A DNA stretch of 64,000 nt from Aegilops tauschii subsp. strangulata. Lineage: Eukaryota > Streptophyta > Magnoliopsida > Poales > Poaceae. The position numbers and the translations under genes were made by a program. The stretch's first letter is position 1. The number at the start of each line of letters is the position of its first letter. Positions 1-12,502 of this stretch are shown here, one piece after another. The notes beneath the pieces were generated by a model that saw nothing but the letters and a program-made list of their open reading frames with translations, did no database searches and was not told the origin of the DNA. Where the stretch lies: NCBI RefSeq assembly GCF_002575655.3, contig NC_053040.3, forward strand, positions 361,396,267-361,460,266. Reading direction: 5' to 3'.

Positions 1-211
1 TCTTCCTGCTAGACAGAGTGATATATCTGTGCTCCAGACACAAGTCCAATCCCTAATGGACGTCGTTTTGGAAACAAGAATAGTGGTTGACAAATGTTGT
101 CAAGATATGAATGGTTTTGAAACCAGACTATCAGACATTCGCTTCGTTGTTCAAGAGCAATGGCGGAAAAAAGGTGAAGATCGTGCTGCTCCATCAGATT
201 CTACAGCCTGA
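1..211 (+). CDS. C-terminal fragment of a CACTA-encoded protein, predicted helical
   Basis: An open frame enters from the left edge and ends with a TGA at 209-211 after about 69 codons. The residues are mostly polar and charged with regular hydrophobic spacing (LQTQVQSLMDVV, then ETRLSDIRFVV), which suggests a helical or coiled-coil tail. I infer that it is the end of the CACTA second ORF because it lies just upstream of the element's subterminal repeats and on the strand pointing to the 3' terminus. No catalytic motif is visible in this short piece. It could instead be a host sequence captured by the transposon. Confidence 0.4.
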   Translation, partial: LPARQSDISVLQTQVQSLMDVVLETRIVVDKCCQDMNGFETRLSDIRFVVQEQWRKKGEDRAAPSDSTA

Positions 212-1082
212 AACATTAGCACTCAGGTCAAATGATATGTGCTTCTATACATCTGATGGTGCTTTTATCTGCAAGGACTGTAAACTTTATGCCAACAGGC
301 CTTTTGTTGTATGGTTGGAATTTATTTTGTTGTGATACAACATTTATGATGCTGCCAAAGGCTGCAATAATTATGACGCTACTTTTGTGTAGTGTAGGTT
401 TATCTTAGTAATGTATTCGGCCGAAAGCTTTGTAGGAGCCCAACATGCCAACATTCGTCGGGCCCATTCCAATTGGGCTAAAAACGATTATGGGCCGAAA
501 TTTGCATGTAGCCCACTAAAAATATCTGGGCCTAAATCAGCATAAGCTTTCATATTTTTCTGGTAGGCCTATGCTCATAGTGGGCCTTTAACAGGCCTAA
601 ACATAATTTGGGCCCTCGGTAACAATAGGCCGTTTACAGGTGTAAATATCTCGAGCCCATAAAAAACATGGGCCTTTAATAGACAAGTGAGATTGGGCCC
701 TGATTGTGCCAAATAACCCACTGGTCTTAGCAGGCCGAAATGGTGGCCCATTTACGATGCGGATCTTTCACAGGCCGAAATTCGGACGGGCCGTAAATGC
801 GGCGACCTAATACACGGGCCTTTAACAGGCCGGAAGTTCGGTCGGGCTAGATTATCGTCATTTTTATATGGGCCGTTAATGGGCCCGATGTGACGTTGGG
901 CCACATATGGCCCATGGATTTCGTCCGACATTAACAGGCCAAAAATCACAACAGGCCGAAAGTGGCCCAAATCTATAGTGAGCCTCTAACAGGCCGAATG
1001 TCAGACATGGCCGAATATGACCCAAATCCTTCAAGGTCGTTTATGGGCCGAAAGTTTCAATGGCATGTAAATGGGCCCAAAT
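212..1082. repeat. 3' untranslated and subterminal repeat region of the CACTA element
   Basis: No gene here. From about 415 to 1082 short units built on GGGCC / GGCCCAT / TTTAACAGGCCG recur in both orientations every 20 to 60 bases. The block resumes at 4883 after the solo LTR, so the two parts were once continuous. Confidence 0.7.
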
Positions 1083-4000
1083 TGTGGCGCCCCCGATTTG
1101 ACCGTACACTAATCATACACGCAAATGTGTACGATCAAGATCGAGGACTCACGGGAAGTTATCACAACACAACTCTAGACACAAATTAAAATAAAACAAG
1201 CTTTATATTACAAGCCAGGGGCCTCGAAGGCTCGAATACATAAGCTCGAAAACACAAGAGTCAGCGGAAGCAATAATATCTGAGTACAGACATAAGTTAA
1301 ACAAGATTGCCTTAAGAAGGCTAGCACAAAAGTAGCAACGATCGAAAAGGCAAGGCCTCCTGCCTGGGACCTCCTAACTACTCCTCGAAGCCGAACTCCA
1401 CGTAGAATCATCCTCGGGATCTCTAGCTCCTAGACTCCAACATCTGGTTGCGACAACCAGGTATAGAAAGGGGAAAAGAGGGAGAAAAGCAACCGTGAGT
1501 ACTCATCCAAAGTACTCGCAAGCAAGGAGCTACACTACATATGCATGGGTATATGTGTAAAGGGCCATATCGGTGGACTGAACTGCAGAATGCCAGAATA
1601 AGAGGGGGATAGCTAATCCTGTCGAAGACTATGCTTCTGGCCACCTCCATCTTGCAGCATGTAGAAGAGAGTAGATGGTAAGTTCACCAAGTAGCATCGC
1701 ATAGCATAATCCTACCCGGCGATCCCCTCCTCGTCGCCCTGTTAGAGAGCGATCACCGGGTTGTATCTGGCACTTGGAAGGGTGTGTTTTATTAAGTATC
1801 CAGTTCTAGTTGTCATAAGGTCAAGGTACAACTCCGGGTCGTCCTTTTACCGAGGGACACGGCTATTCGAATAGATAAACTTCCCTGCAGGGGTGCACCA
1901 CATAACCCAACACGCTCGATCCCATTTGGCCGGACACACTTTTCTGGGTCATGCCCGGCCGCGGAAGATCAACACGTCGCAGCCCCACCTAGGCACAACA
2001 GAGAGGTCAGCACGCCGGTCTAAATCCTATGCGCGCAGTGGTCTGGGCCCATCGCCCATTGCACACCTGCACGTTGCATACGCGGCCGGAAGCAGACCTA
2101 GCCCCCTTAATACAAGTGCGAGCTTACGGTCCAATGCGGCACGCGCCGCTTAGTCGCTGACGTCATGAAGGCTTCGATTGATTCCACGACGTCGAGTGCC
2201 CATAACTGTTCCCGCGTAGTTGGTCAGTGCGTATAGACCAAATGGCCAGACTCAGATCAAATACCAAGAACTCGGTAAGCGTGTTATTTTTAAGTATCCG
2301 CGGACGCCGACCAGGGCCAGGCCCACCTCTCTCCTAAGTGGTCTCAACCTGCCCTGTCGCTCTGCCACAAAGTAACAGTCGGGGGCCGTCAGGAACCCAG
2401 GCCCACCTCTACCGGGATGGAGCCACCTGTCCTTTCAGCCCCCTCATCAGAACCACTTGCGGGTACTCAACGAGCTGACCCGACTTTAGTCACCACATGT
2501 GTCATGTATATAAAGTATGTAGTATATACCCGTGATCACCTCCCTAGTGATCACGGCCCGATAGTATAGCATGGCAGACGGACAAGAATGTAGGGCCACT
2601 GATGGAAAGCTAGCATCCTATACTAAGCATTAGGTAGCAGGTAAGGGTAACAACTGTAGCAACAATGACAGGCTATGCAACAGAATAGGATTAACTGAAA
2701 GCAGTAACATGCTACACTACTCTAATGCAAGCAGTATAGAGAAGGAATAGGCGATATCTGGTGATCAAAGGGGGGGCTTGCCTGGTTGCTCTGGCAAGAA
2801 GGAGGGGTCGTCAACAGCGTAGTCGGTCGGGGCACCAGCAGCGGCGTCGGTCTCGTAGTCTATCGGAGAGAAGAGGGGGAAGAAACAATGAATACAATGC
2901 AAACAGATGCATAACGATGCATGACAAAGCAAACAGCGGTGTTAGGTGTGCCCTAACGCGGTAAGAGGTGATACCGGCGAAGGGGGGAAACATCCGGGAA
3001 AGTATCCCCGGTGTTTCGCGTTTTCGGATAGATGAACCGGAGAGGGAAAGTTGCATGTTCGATATGCTAGGGGTGTGTGTCGGACGAACGGGCTGCGTAT
3101 CCGGATTCGTCTCGTCGTTCTGAGCAACTTTCATGTAGAAAGTATTTTCATCTGAGCTACGGTTTGTTTTATATGATTTTCTAAAGTTTTAAATCATTTT
3201 TAGAATTTATTTAATTAATTTAATTCAACATTATCCAGAATAGTGCATGCTGACATCATCATGACATCATCAGTCAACAGAGGTGTTGACTGGTCAAACT
3301 GACGTGTGGGTTCAGTGTGACCCACCTGTCATGCTCTGTTTAGATTTATTAGGATTTAGCTAATCTAATTATTGTTTAATTAACCTAACTAGTTAATTAG
3401 ATTAATTAAACAGGATTAATTAACTTAATTAATTTACTAATTTACTAATTATTTTATTAATTCATTTTTATTTTTAAAAAAATCGTTCTGGGGGTGGGGG
3501 CCCGCTGTCCAGTGGCACAGAGGACTAGCGGGCATCGGGTGCAGGGCACAGCCCGAACGGGTGATGGAGCCCCAGGGTGCTGGCGCGGGCGTCCGATGCC
3601 GGGCACCGAAGAGTTTGGCGACGGCGGGGGGCGGCAGGCACGGCGGGCGCAGGCCTGGGCGGCGACAGGGCGTGGAAGGGGAGGCCGGCGAGGTAGGCAG
3701 CAGCAGGCAGCATAATGGAGGGCGTGGGCGCCTAGCTGCGGGCGTGGAGGGGGTGGAGGCCGACGCGGGCGCGGCGACGCAGGGGCGAGCAGAAGTGGGG
3801 GCCGGTCGACGACGTTCGCCGGCGAGCAGCTACAGCGGGGCTCGGGGGCGGTCGGAGCTCAGCCCTGGAGCGGAGGGCCGCGGTGGAGCTGGCGAGGCGT
3901 GGGCGCGCATGTCACGGGGCCGGGCGCGCACGCTGGGCGCGGCCAGCGCGAGGTGACCGCGGTCGGTGACAAGACCGGACGGGGAGAGGCGATGGGGGAG

Positions 4001-4877
4001 AGACGCGACGAGAGGCGCGGAGGAGAAAGGGAGGGGGCGGTTGCTCACTGGGCCCTGCAGGTGTGCGAGAGTGAGCTCGAGGCGGCGGTGGCAACGGTGA
4101 CGACGAGGACGAGGAAGCAGCGGCCGGTGAGGAGTGGTCGAGGATGGGGGAGGTCGAGGCGGCGGTTCGGCGTGTCGGCGACGCGGGCTCGTGGAGGCCG
4201 TTTGGGGATGAGGACGAGGACGGCGTGGTCGAGGTGGAGAGGCTCCGGTGAGGTGGCCTTCGGCATCGGCGACGGGCGCGGGGTCGAGGCCCGAGCGCCC
4301 CGATCCAGATCGAGAAAAGGGGAGGAGTCGTGGGGAGAGTGGGGAGGAGAGGGATAATGGCTAGGGTTTCGGGGGGTTATAGGGAAGTGGGGCCGGTTGG
4401 GCCGCCCGGTTAATGGACTGGCCTGCTGGGCCGTCTAGCCCAGTTGGCCAGGGGTCTTTTCCTTTCTTTTATTCCTTTTGTTTTATTTCCTTTTATTTTA
4501 GTTTTTGTAAAATATATAATTAGCATTTAGTTCTTCAATTTAGTCCACTGTCACAAAAAGTCTAGTCCCCAAATAATTTAGTTTGACATTTTACTAATTA
4601 GTAAAGGCATTTAAATAATTAGGTTTGCTACTATTTAAATCATTTTAGTGCAGTTAAGCATTTCATAAAAAAATTGGTTTCACCACCATAATCACCTATG
4701 CATTATCTGGCACGGCCCAAACATTTTAGTTTTAAAGTTTGAATTTTTTTCATGTTTGCTTTTAATTCAATTTTGAATTTGAATCGGTTTTGAACTAACG
4801 CGAGATTAGCAATAGTAATCGAGGTGACGTGCATCATTAGCGGAGAATCACTGTAGCTTAATTATCCGGGCGTCACA
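1083..4877 (-). mobile_element. Solo LTR of a Gypsy element (3.8 kb)
   Basis: On the minus strand the sequence begins TGTGACGCCCGGATAATTAA at 4877 and ends GGGGGCGCCACA at 1083, giving TG...CA ends. The flanking five bases are CAAAT (1078-1082) and TAAAT (4878-4882), a target duplication with one mismatch. No internal domain or second LTR is present, so this is a solo LTR left by recombination between two LTRs. It has a GC-rich block at about 3490-4360 and AT-rich flanks, like the LTRs at 43195 and 51338. Open frames inside the GC-rich block occur on both strands and are not supported as genes. Confidence 0.75.
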
Positions 4878-5042
4878 TAAATGAAGCAGGACCTTTAACA
4901 GGCCGGAAATACACCGGGTCGTAATTCGGCCCATATACGTAGCGGACTGTTAACGGGCCAGAAGTGACCATGGGCCGCGATGATGACAAGTTTAGGACAG
5001 GCCGATTTGACACTAGCCGTACAGGCCTTAACTGAGAATGTT

Positions 5043-5244
5043 GGGCCTTTAGCTGGGCCGGCCCATTATGGTCTGCAAAATCTTGTGGGCCTTTAGCTGG
5101 GCTGGCCCATTATGGTCCGCTAAATCTTGTGAGCCTTTAGCTGGGCCGGCCCATTATGGTCTGCAAAATCTTGTGGGCCTTTAGCTGGGCCGGCCCATTA
5201 TGGTCCGCTAAATCTTGTGGGCCTTTAGTTGGGCCGGCCCATTT
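5043..5244. repeat. 44-bp tandem repeat in the CACTA subterminal region
   Basis: Unit starts are at 5043, 5087, 5131, 5175 and 5219, exactly 44 bp apart, with a partial last copy. Successive units alternate between TCTGCAAAAT and TCCGCTAAAT, so the array also has an 88-bp higher-order period. Confidence 0.9.
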
Positions 5245-6760
5245 AAACTTTATGGGCCACTTTTGGGCCCGTCCACATGTCAACATATCATAGGCCCATC
5301 TCGACCGTTGGATGAGTGACACCTGTGCCAACGCGGAGCTGACGCGTGGTTCCGTCGGCCAGTGAGAATTTTACACGTGGAAAATCGGCATTGGTCGTGG
5401 CTGTTAGCGGGTTATCGGATCCAAAACCGGACCCGATAGCTTAACGGGGTCCCGTTACGGTGGATGCTACGTGTCGGTCACCCTTGACGAAAGCACTTCT
5501 ATGATGCGCGATTTATCGTCATGGAAGTGGACACTTCCGTGATGATAATTTTGGTAATGTCATGGAACACTTCTACGATAGCACAGGTATGACTATCTTC
5601 ATTCTGTCATAAATTTGTCATGGATGTACATGCATGACAGAAAACGTGACCTACTGTGACAAACAACTACCATCACGGAAGTGTATTTTTTTGTAGTGTT
5701 GGATTCACCCGAGATTGTACCCACCACGTTCCAAGTGTATGCAGCGGTCGGGTATCGAGCATCGTCGCCATCTTCGCCATAGTCAGTCCATGCACGCGCT
5801 CTAAGATTCTCTGGACGCCCCACTGGGATTCGCTCCCACATCCAAATGGAGAGGCCCCATACAGATCCACACATACTGGACGTAGATTCCGTCCTCTGGG
5901 TTGCGTCGTCAAGCTACAAAACAAGTATAGATGATAAGATGAAAAAATCCAAAGCAACACACCCCATGATATTTGAAACAATGATGTGACATTCACTTCC
6001 CGAACAGTATAGGTAGGCGAGGCCGGCGGGCCCCCAGCTGTACCCCGCATCCCAGTCCGCCAAAAAGTCGAGATACATCCAGAGGGCAGTGTCCCTCGAG
6101 CAGTCTGGAAACACTACCTCCGTGAGAAGATACCGCAGGTAGGCCCTATCGTACTGCTCCACCACACGGGGTTCGGCCCCTTTCGGGCACTTGCTCCGGT
6201 ACTTCAGGAGCCAGGGCAGCGGGACGCCGGAAGTCCGATTCTTCTTATCTGGGGGCAGTCGCCGATGAGGGCGATGACCCTATCGTGCCAGTTCTTCCTC
6301 TCCACTCGTCCTGTGAGAGCATGTCCCTCGAGCGGTAGGCCCGTAATCATCCCCCAATCCTCGAGTGTAACTATCATCTCCCCACCTGGAAGATGGAAGC
6401 TGTGCGTCTCTGGCCGCCACAGATCGATCAAAGCCGTGAGAGCTGAGTGGACGAGCGTCGGCGGCTTGCACTTGAACTGCAGGACGAAACCCAGCAGTTG
6501 GGCTCTCCTGTAGAACGGCGTGTATCGCTCATTGTACTCCATCTTCACGGTCGTCCCGTGACCCCACATCCGCAGTGGCGGGAGCATCTGTCGAAATGAA
6601 GACCCAAAAAATTGGTAAATTTTTTCATCGATTCGAAATATTTGGTTTAAGAAAGGTACTTACCACTCCGTTCTCAATAAAATGGGCACGATGGCCCTTG
6701 TCGAACGTAGGGTCAAGCATTGTATACTTGATGCCAATGTCATCCGCAAGAGGTGGCCTC

Positions 6761-7016
6761 CTAAAAAAATTGCATAAACATAAGCATAAGCATATAAAAA
6801 ATAATTAACAATTATCACTTATTGAACAAACATTCATCCATTATCATATATCCAACCAATATCAATGATCAATGCAAATGAATAATATTCAACCAACATC
6901 TATCATTCAACAACATTTAACAATGCATCATACCATATCAACATCTTTCACTTATTGAATAAAGTTTTTAACACTATCCACTACTTGCATCATAGCATAT
7001 GAACATGCATCGTCAT
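6761..7016. other. AT-rich part of PMD intron 1
   Basis: No coding potential is seen. The tract lies between the exon 2 acceptor and the Gypsy insertion point, and is the 3' end of the PMD intron on the minus strand. Confidence 0.55.
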
Positions 7017-7489
7017 TGTCGGTGTCAAAACCTGCCGATCTCGAGTAGGGGGTACCGAACTGTGCGTCTGAGGATCGAAGGTAACAGGAGGCAGGGGACA
7101 TGATGTTTACCCAGGTTCGGTCCCTCTTAATGGAGGTAATACCCTACTTCCTGCTTGATTGACTTTGATGAGTATAGGGGTTACAAGAGTCGATCTACCT
7201 CGAGATCGTAATGGCTAAACCCTAGGTGTCTAGCCTATATGATTTGTGATAGCCTCTACAGACTAAACCCTCCGGTTTATATAGACACCGGAGGGGCCTA
7301 GGGTTGTACAGAGTCGGTTTACAGAGAAAGGAAAGTACTCGTCCGAACGCCAAGCTTGCCATCCACGCAAAGGAGAGTCCCATCCGGACAAGGGGGAAGG
7401 CCTTCTATCTTGTATCTTCACGGCCCATTAGTCCGGCCCATGTCACATAGCCCGGATGCCTGGGGACCGTCTTATCCAGGACTCCCTCA
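7017..7489 (-). repeat. 3' LTR of the Gypsy element
   Basis: This is the 473-bp left copy. On the minus strand it starts TGAGGGAGTCC and ends CACCGACA. A TATA motif (TATATAAA on the minus strand) lies at 7276-7283. The adjacent internal side reads TTCAGGGGCTAC on the minus strand, a plausible polypurine tract. Confidence 0.9.
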
Positions 7490-8040
7490 GTAGCCCCTGA
7501 ACCAGGCTTCAATGACGATGTGTCCGGTGCTCAGATTGTCTTCGGCATTGCAAGGCGGGTTCCTCCTCCGAATACTCTAGAGCAGTTGAACAAGAGAACT
7601 ATATCCGGCTCTGTATAATAGTTACAACCCTGAACCACAAGGGCAAAATACTTAAACAAAAAATAAGTCATGTCTACTGATAGCTTTTCCAGTGAGACGT
7701 TCCATCTGGCCTTATTATTAGTTTGAACCGTTTTATGGCCTCCCACATCGCGTTTCGAAGCGCATCCTCTATTGACACGTCTTGTCAAAGCAGAGATCGT
7801 GTCCCTTTATTACGGGATTATCATCAATGCGGGTTTGGGTATTCCAACCGTGCCGTTTGCACGATCCCTTGGGAATAGGCGAGTTTTAAGGCTCATGAAG
7901 GGGCACTTGATATTCACTGCCTTTACAAGAGGATAAGGACCCATCTTTTTACCCCACGCCTTCTTCTTCCTTAGCCCTTCCGTCCTCGAGCTCCAGCGCC
8001 CAAGTTTCGATCCTTTCCGTCCCCACCAAACACTCCAGCC

Positions 8041-11000
8041 ATGTCCGGATCCGGTTCGCAGGGCAAGTGGATGCCTTCCTCCGTAACGGAGAGGAACGTC
8101 AAGGAACTCCAGGAAGCGGGATACTTGGCCGCGAACATCGTGCACCGGCTCCCTGCCAAAAAGCAGGTCATCCCTACTTCGGAGCCCAATGAGAGGGTGG
8201 TGTTTATCCCCCACTTCCTCCGCGGACTAGGGTTTCCCCTCCACCCTTTCGTCCGCGGCCTCATGTTTTATTATGGGCTAGATTTCCATGATCTAGCCCC
8301 AAATTCCTTTCTCCATATTTCGGCGTTCATCGTCGTGTGCGAGGCGCTCCTCCGCATCCCCCCTTCGGCCTATGGATTAAGGTCTTCAATGTGAAGCCGA
8401 AAGTGGTCGACGGGCAACACGCGGACTGCGATGGCGCCATGGTGAGAAAGCTCCCCAACGTCACTTGGCCCAAGGGGGCCTTTGTGGAGACCGTGAAGGG
8501 ATGGCAACAGGAGTGATTCTACATCACGGAGCCTCGCGACATCACATGGGCCGCCACTCCCGAGTTTAAATCCGGGCCTCCAATGCGGCTTGCATCGTGG
8601 ATTAACAAGGGCCTGGATTGGGCGTCTTCCGATGAGGTGATGATGCTGCAGAAGCGGATCAAGAATATGATGGAGAAGAACACCAATCTTGCTGATGTCA
8701 TCCAGGTGATGCTTTTTCGCCGGATTCTCCCCTGCCACCGCTGGTCTCTCCACATGTGGGAGTTCAATCCGGATGGCCCTCGGACCCTGCAGCGATTCTT
8801 CGGCACGACGCACGAAGATATCTGGAAGCTGCTTTTCAAGGCCCAGAAGTCGTGGCCGGAGACGATCGAAGACATCGGCCTCGACTGCGCTCATCTGGCC
8901 ACTCCAGTAAGTTTTATGATTTCCGAACATAACTTCAACTTGTAAACCCAAGGGGTATGCTGAGCATTCCATTCTTCCCTCAGGGCTGGACAAAGAAGGC
9001 GGAGCGGCTCTGATGTACGGCTCTGCTACCCGAAGACCCAGCCATCCCTCTATTAATGAAGATGCTGGTCTCGGCGCCGTACCAGGCGCCGGAGAAGAAG
9101 GCCAAGAAAAAGGGCAAGGAGGCCAAAAGTGGCCTCCGCCGTAAAGGTACTTCAGACGCGGTGTCCAGAGATACCGAAGCTCTCTCCTCCCATGGGGGAG
9201 ATGAAGACGAAGAAGAGGAGGAAGAGAGCAATTCTCCCCTCAAGGAGAAGAAGAAGAGGGCGGCCTCCGCCGACCTAGATGCGGAGGCATCCAAAAGGGG
9301 GAAGATATCCCTCTCGGATGGCTCGGACTCGGATGCCGAAGCCAACCCCCAATGGCGCCCCAGGGCGAAGCCCTGCTACCTCTTGAGCACTGCGTTGGTT
9401 TTCCCTTGAAGAGGAAAGGGTGATGCAGCAAAGTAGCATAAGTATTTCCCTCAGTTTTTTAGAACCAAGGTATCAATCCAGTAGGAGGCCACGCACGAGT
9501 CCCTCGCACCTACACAAACAAATAAATCCTCGCAACCAATGCAATAAAGGGGTTGTCAATCCCTTCACGGTCACTTACGAGAGTGAGATCTGATAGATAT
9601 GATAAGATAATATTTTTGGTATTTTTATGATAAAGATACAAAGTAAAATAAAAGGCAATAAACATAGCTAAGTGTTGGAAGATTAATATGATGGAAAATA
9701 GACCCGGGGGCCATAGGTTTCACTAGTGGCTTCTCTCAAGAGCATAAGTATTACGGTGGGTGAACAAATTACTATTGAGCAATTGACAGAATTGAGCATA
9801 GTTATGAGAATATCTAGGTATGATCATGTATATAGGCATCACGTCCGAGACAAGTAGACCGACTCCTGCCTGCATCTACTACTCCACACATCGACTGCTA
9901 TCCAGCATGCATCTAGAGTATTAAGTTCATAAGAACAGAGTAACGCTTTAAGTAAGATGACATGATGTAGAGGGATAAACTCATGCAATATGATATAAAC
10001 CCCATCTTGTTATCCTCGATGTCAACAATAAAATACGTGCCTTGCTGCCCCTACTATCACTGGGAAAGGACACCGCAAGATTGAACCCAAAGCTAAGCAC
10101 TTCTCCCATTGCAAGAAAGATCAATCTAGTAGGCCAAACCAAACTGATAATTCGAAGAGACTTGCAAAGATAACCAATCATACATAAAAGAATTCAGAGA
10201 AGATTCAAATATTGTTCATAGATAAACTTGATCATAAACCCACAATTCATCGGTCTCAACAAACACACCGCAAAAGAAGATTACATCGAATAGATCTCCA
10301 CAAGAGAGGGGGAGAACATTGTATTGAGATCCAAAAAGAGAGAAGAAGCCATCTAGCTCGTGCCCTCCTACCTCGTGCCCTCCTGGTTGATGTCTTGACG
10401 TAGGGTCCAAGTCCGCTGGGTCACGTTCGTTCCGAAAATCACGTTCCCGAAGGTTTCATTCCATTTGGACTCCGTTTGATATTCTTTTTCTGCGGAACTC
10501 TGAAATAGGCAAAAAACAGCAATTCTGGGATGGGCCTCCGGTTAATAGGTTAGTCTCAAAAATAATATAAAAGTGTATAATAAAGACCATTAATGTCCAA
10601 AACAGAATATAATATAGCATGGAACAATCAAAAATTATAGATACGTTGGAGACGTATCAAGCCCCTGGCCGAATCGTGAGTATTCGAAGATACTATGCAT
10701 ATGTCCAGCCTTTTACAAATTGCAGGATAACATATCATTTATGTATTTCAGTCCGGCCCGTGATCTCCCCCAACAATCATCGTCCTCGGGGAATTCTTTG
10801 GCGCCGGAGATGATGGAGAGCGAAACGCCTCCGTGAGCCTCCCCGCCCCATGCCGCGGATGACACTAAGGTGTTATCCCAAAGGACCTCTCCGGGCCAGG
10901 GAGAGGTGCGGAATGCCGCTGAAACAGCGCCAGAGGGTAATACCTCGGCCGCCGAAAACATGGGGGGCCCAACCCCCATGTGAACTGACGACGGGGGCCC

Positions 11001-12502
11001 AGACCAGTCCGGCCCCCAGCCGAATACTACTCCGGAGACCCACATGGCTCTAGAATCGAGCGAGCAGCCCCCTTTGAGGTAGGGGGAGTGCCGACTCCAC
11101 CGCCGACCTCCACCAATCCGGAGGTGCCAGATACTTTGGGGGAAGTACTTCGACGTGCTTCCGTCGTGGAGGAGCACCGTGCCCTGATGGGTACAGTGGT
11201 GGAGAAGGTTCAGTTCACCAAAAGCGGACTGAACGACGCTTTCACCAGCCCGCTAACAGGCTTTGAGGTATACGATGTAATATTTTAAGTCGCTTTTGCA
11301 TGTGCAGAAAATATGCCTGTGTATAGATAGTAGCCCCTGAGACTCTGTTCGGCTTTTTGAAAAAGGGCCAAACAGAGGATCAAATATTCGTCGGAGATAA
11401 CATACTTGTCTATTTTGATAAACAGGCTTCACTGTTAGCGGCTTCCGCCCAAGCCGCTGAAGTTTCCGAACTCAAGCGGAAGCTGAAGCTGGCTGATGAT
11501 GAGATCGACCGCATTAACAAGTGGTTCGATGAGGCACAAGGTATTCTTTTTAAAAGATCCCTTATAAGCCCGAATTGTAATGCAAACTCAGAATTTAGGC
11601 TGATGTGCTGCTATGTGTATGATTGCAGGCAACGCGGCCGAGGTCGAGACCCTCAAAAGCGCCCTTGCCGAAGCCAAGGAGGAGGCTACAGCGAGCAAAG
11701 CGGCCGCAGACAAATCGGCCGCGGATTTAAAGGCCGAACAGGTCGCCCGCCGCCAGTATGAGGAGAGAGTGACCGAGGTGGAGCGAGAGCTCAAGGACGC
11801 CGCCGACAAGTGCGAGTCCTTGGAGGAGCAGAATAAGGCCGAGGCAAGCAAACTTGCCAAGGCTCTACAAGAGGCCAAGGAGGCGCGAACCGAGTCCTGG
11901 GCGGCTCGCGAGGAGATCAAGCAAGCCGAACAAATAGCGGCTGGTAAGCCTTTTCTTTTACAGAGTATATTTGGCAGTCGAAGATATGCTTTGCTAAATC
12001 GACTATGGAGTGCTCCAGCCGCGTTTGCGGATCTCCCGAGGAGTGCAGCCACGCCGCACAGTATTTCCGGGCCCAAGAGGGGAACACGACGGAGAAGCTC
12101 TTTTGGTTGCAATTTCTGGCGCCGGAGCGGCCAGCGCTGTTGAACAACCAGATGATGCAGCTGGCGGAGCTGCATAGGATGTCTGGTTTGGCCATGAAGG
12201 ACATCATAGTCCGGCTATGGCCGGCCGGACCCATTCCTAGCAGCTACTTCGGCCTAGTCAAGCGGCTTGGCAATGCCTTGCCCCGAGTTGAGGCTGTGAA
12301 GCGCTCGGCGTGCATAGAAGGTGCGCGGATGGCCTTTGCCCGTGTCAAGATGCATTGGACGAAGATGAAGGCCGCCGTCGTGGCAGTTGAGGGTTCGCCC
12401 GGAGGCAAGGACCACCGCAAGCCGGAGCGCTATTTTGAAGATGTCCTAGAGGGTGCCCGTCTGATAGAGGGCCAATGCTTGAAGGACATTATGTTCGAGT
12501 GA
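8041..12502 (+). pseudogene. Antisense spliced gene inside the Gypsy element (putative gypsy-type transposon domain protein)
   Basis: It runs opposite to the element's gag. Inferred exons: 8041-8906 (donor GTAAGT), 8984-10675 (split by a solo LTR), 10752-11267, 11426-11540, 11629-11943 and a last exon from about 12000-12022 to the TGA at 12500-12502. Most junctions show AG acceptors and GT donors. The first exon matches in style the domain known as putative gypsy type transposon (PF04195). Then come a Lys/Glu-rich segment, a coiled coil (about 11640-11935) and a conserved-looking C-terminal region (IVRLWP, SYFGLV, IEGARMA). Function is unknown. Lesions include a small deletion near 8365, a TGA at 8515-8517 where the frame otherwise continues, further frame changes in exon 2, and one in the last exon. 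Confidence 0.7.
9374..10659 (-). mobile_element. Solo LTR of an Athila-like Gypsy element
   Basis: The minus strand reads TGATACGTCTCC at 10659 and ends CTCAAGAGGTAGCA at 9374. The five bases AGCCC flank both sides (9369-9373 and 10660-10664), so both boundaries are exact. Length is 1286 bp with no internal domain. The terminal sequence is common to wheat Sabrina/WHAM-type elements (recalled, not searched). It sits in exon 2 of the antisense gene. Confidence 0.9.

Larger units (their letters stand above)
1..5698 (+). mobile_element. CACTA (En/Spm) transposon, 3' portion, interrupted by a solo LTR
   Basis: The right terminus at 5698 reads TTTTTTTGTAGTG, the reverse complement of a CACTACAAAAAAA terminus. 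The 300 bp next to it closely match the inverted end at 57391, so the two are copies of one family. Inside lie a fragment of a coding region (1-211) and long runs of short GGCCCATT / AACAGGCCG motifs in both orientations at 415-1082 and 4883-5260. Such subterminal repeats are typical of CACTA elements, where they bind the transposase. The left end is outside the window. The insertion cut the last visible exon of the PMD pseudogene. The element name (Caspar or Jorge group) cannot be settled from memory. Confidence 0.85.

Noticed and set aside
3494..4357. Several overlapping open frames of 60-150 codons on both strands
   Set aside because: They fall in the GC-rich block of a solo LTR, are open in many frames at once because of base composition, and show no protein motif.
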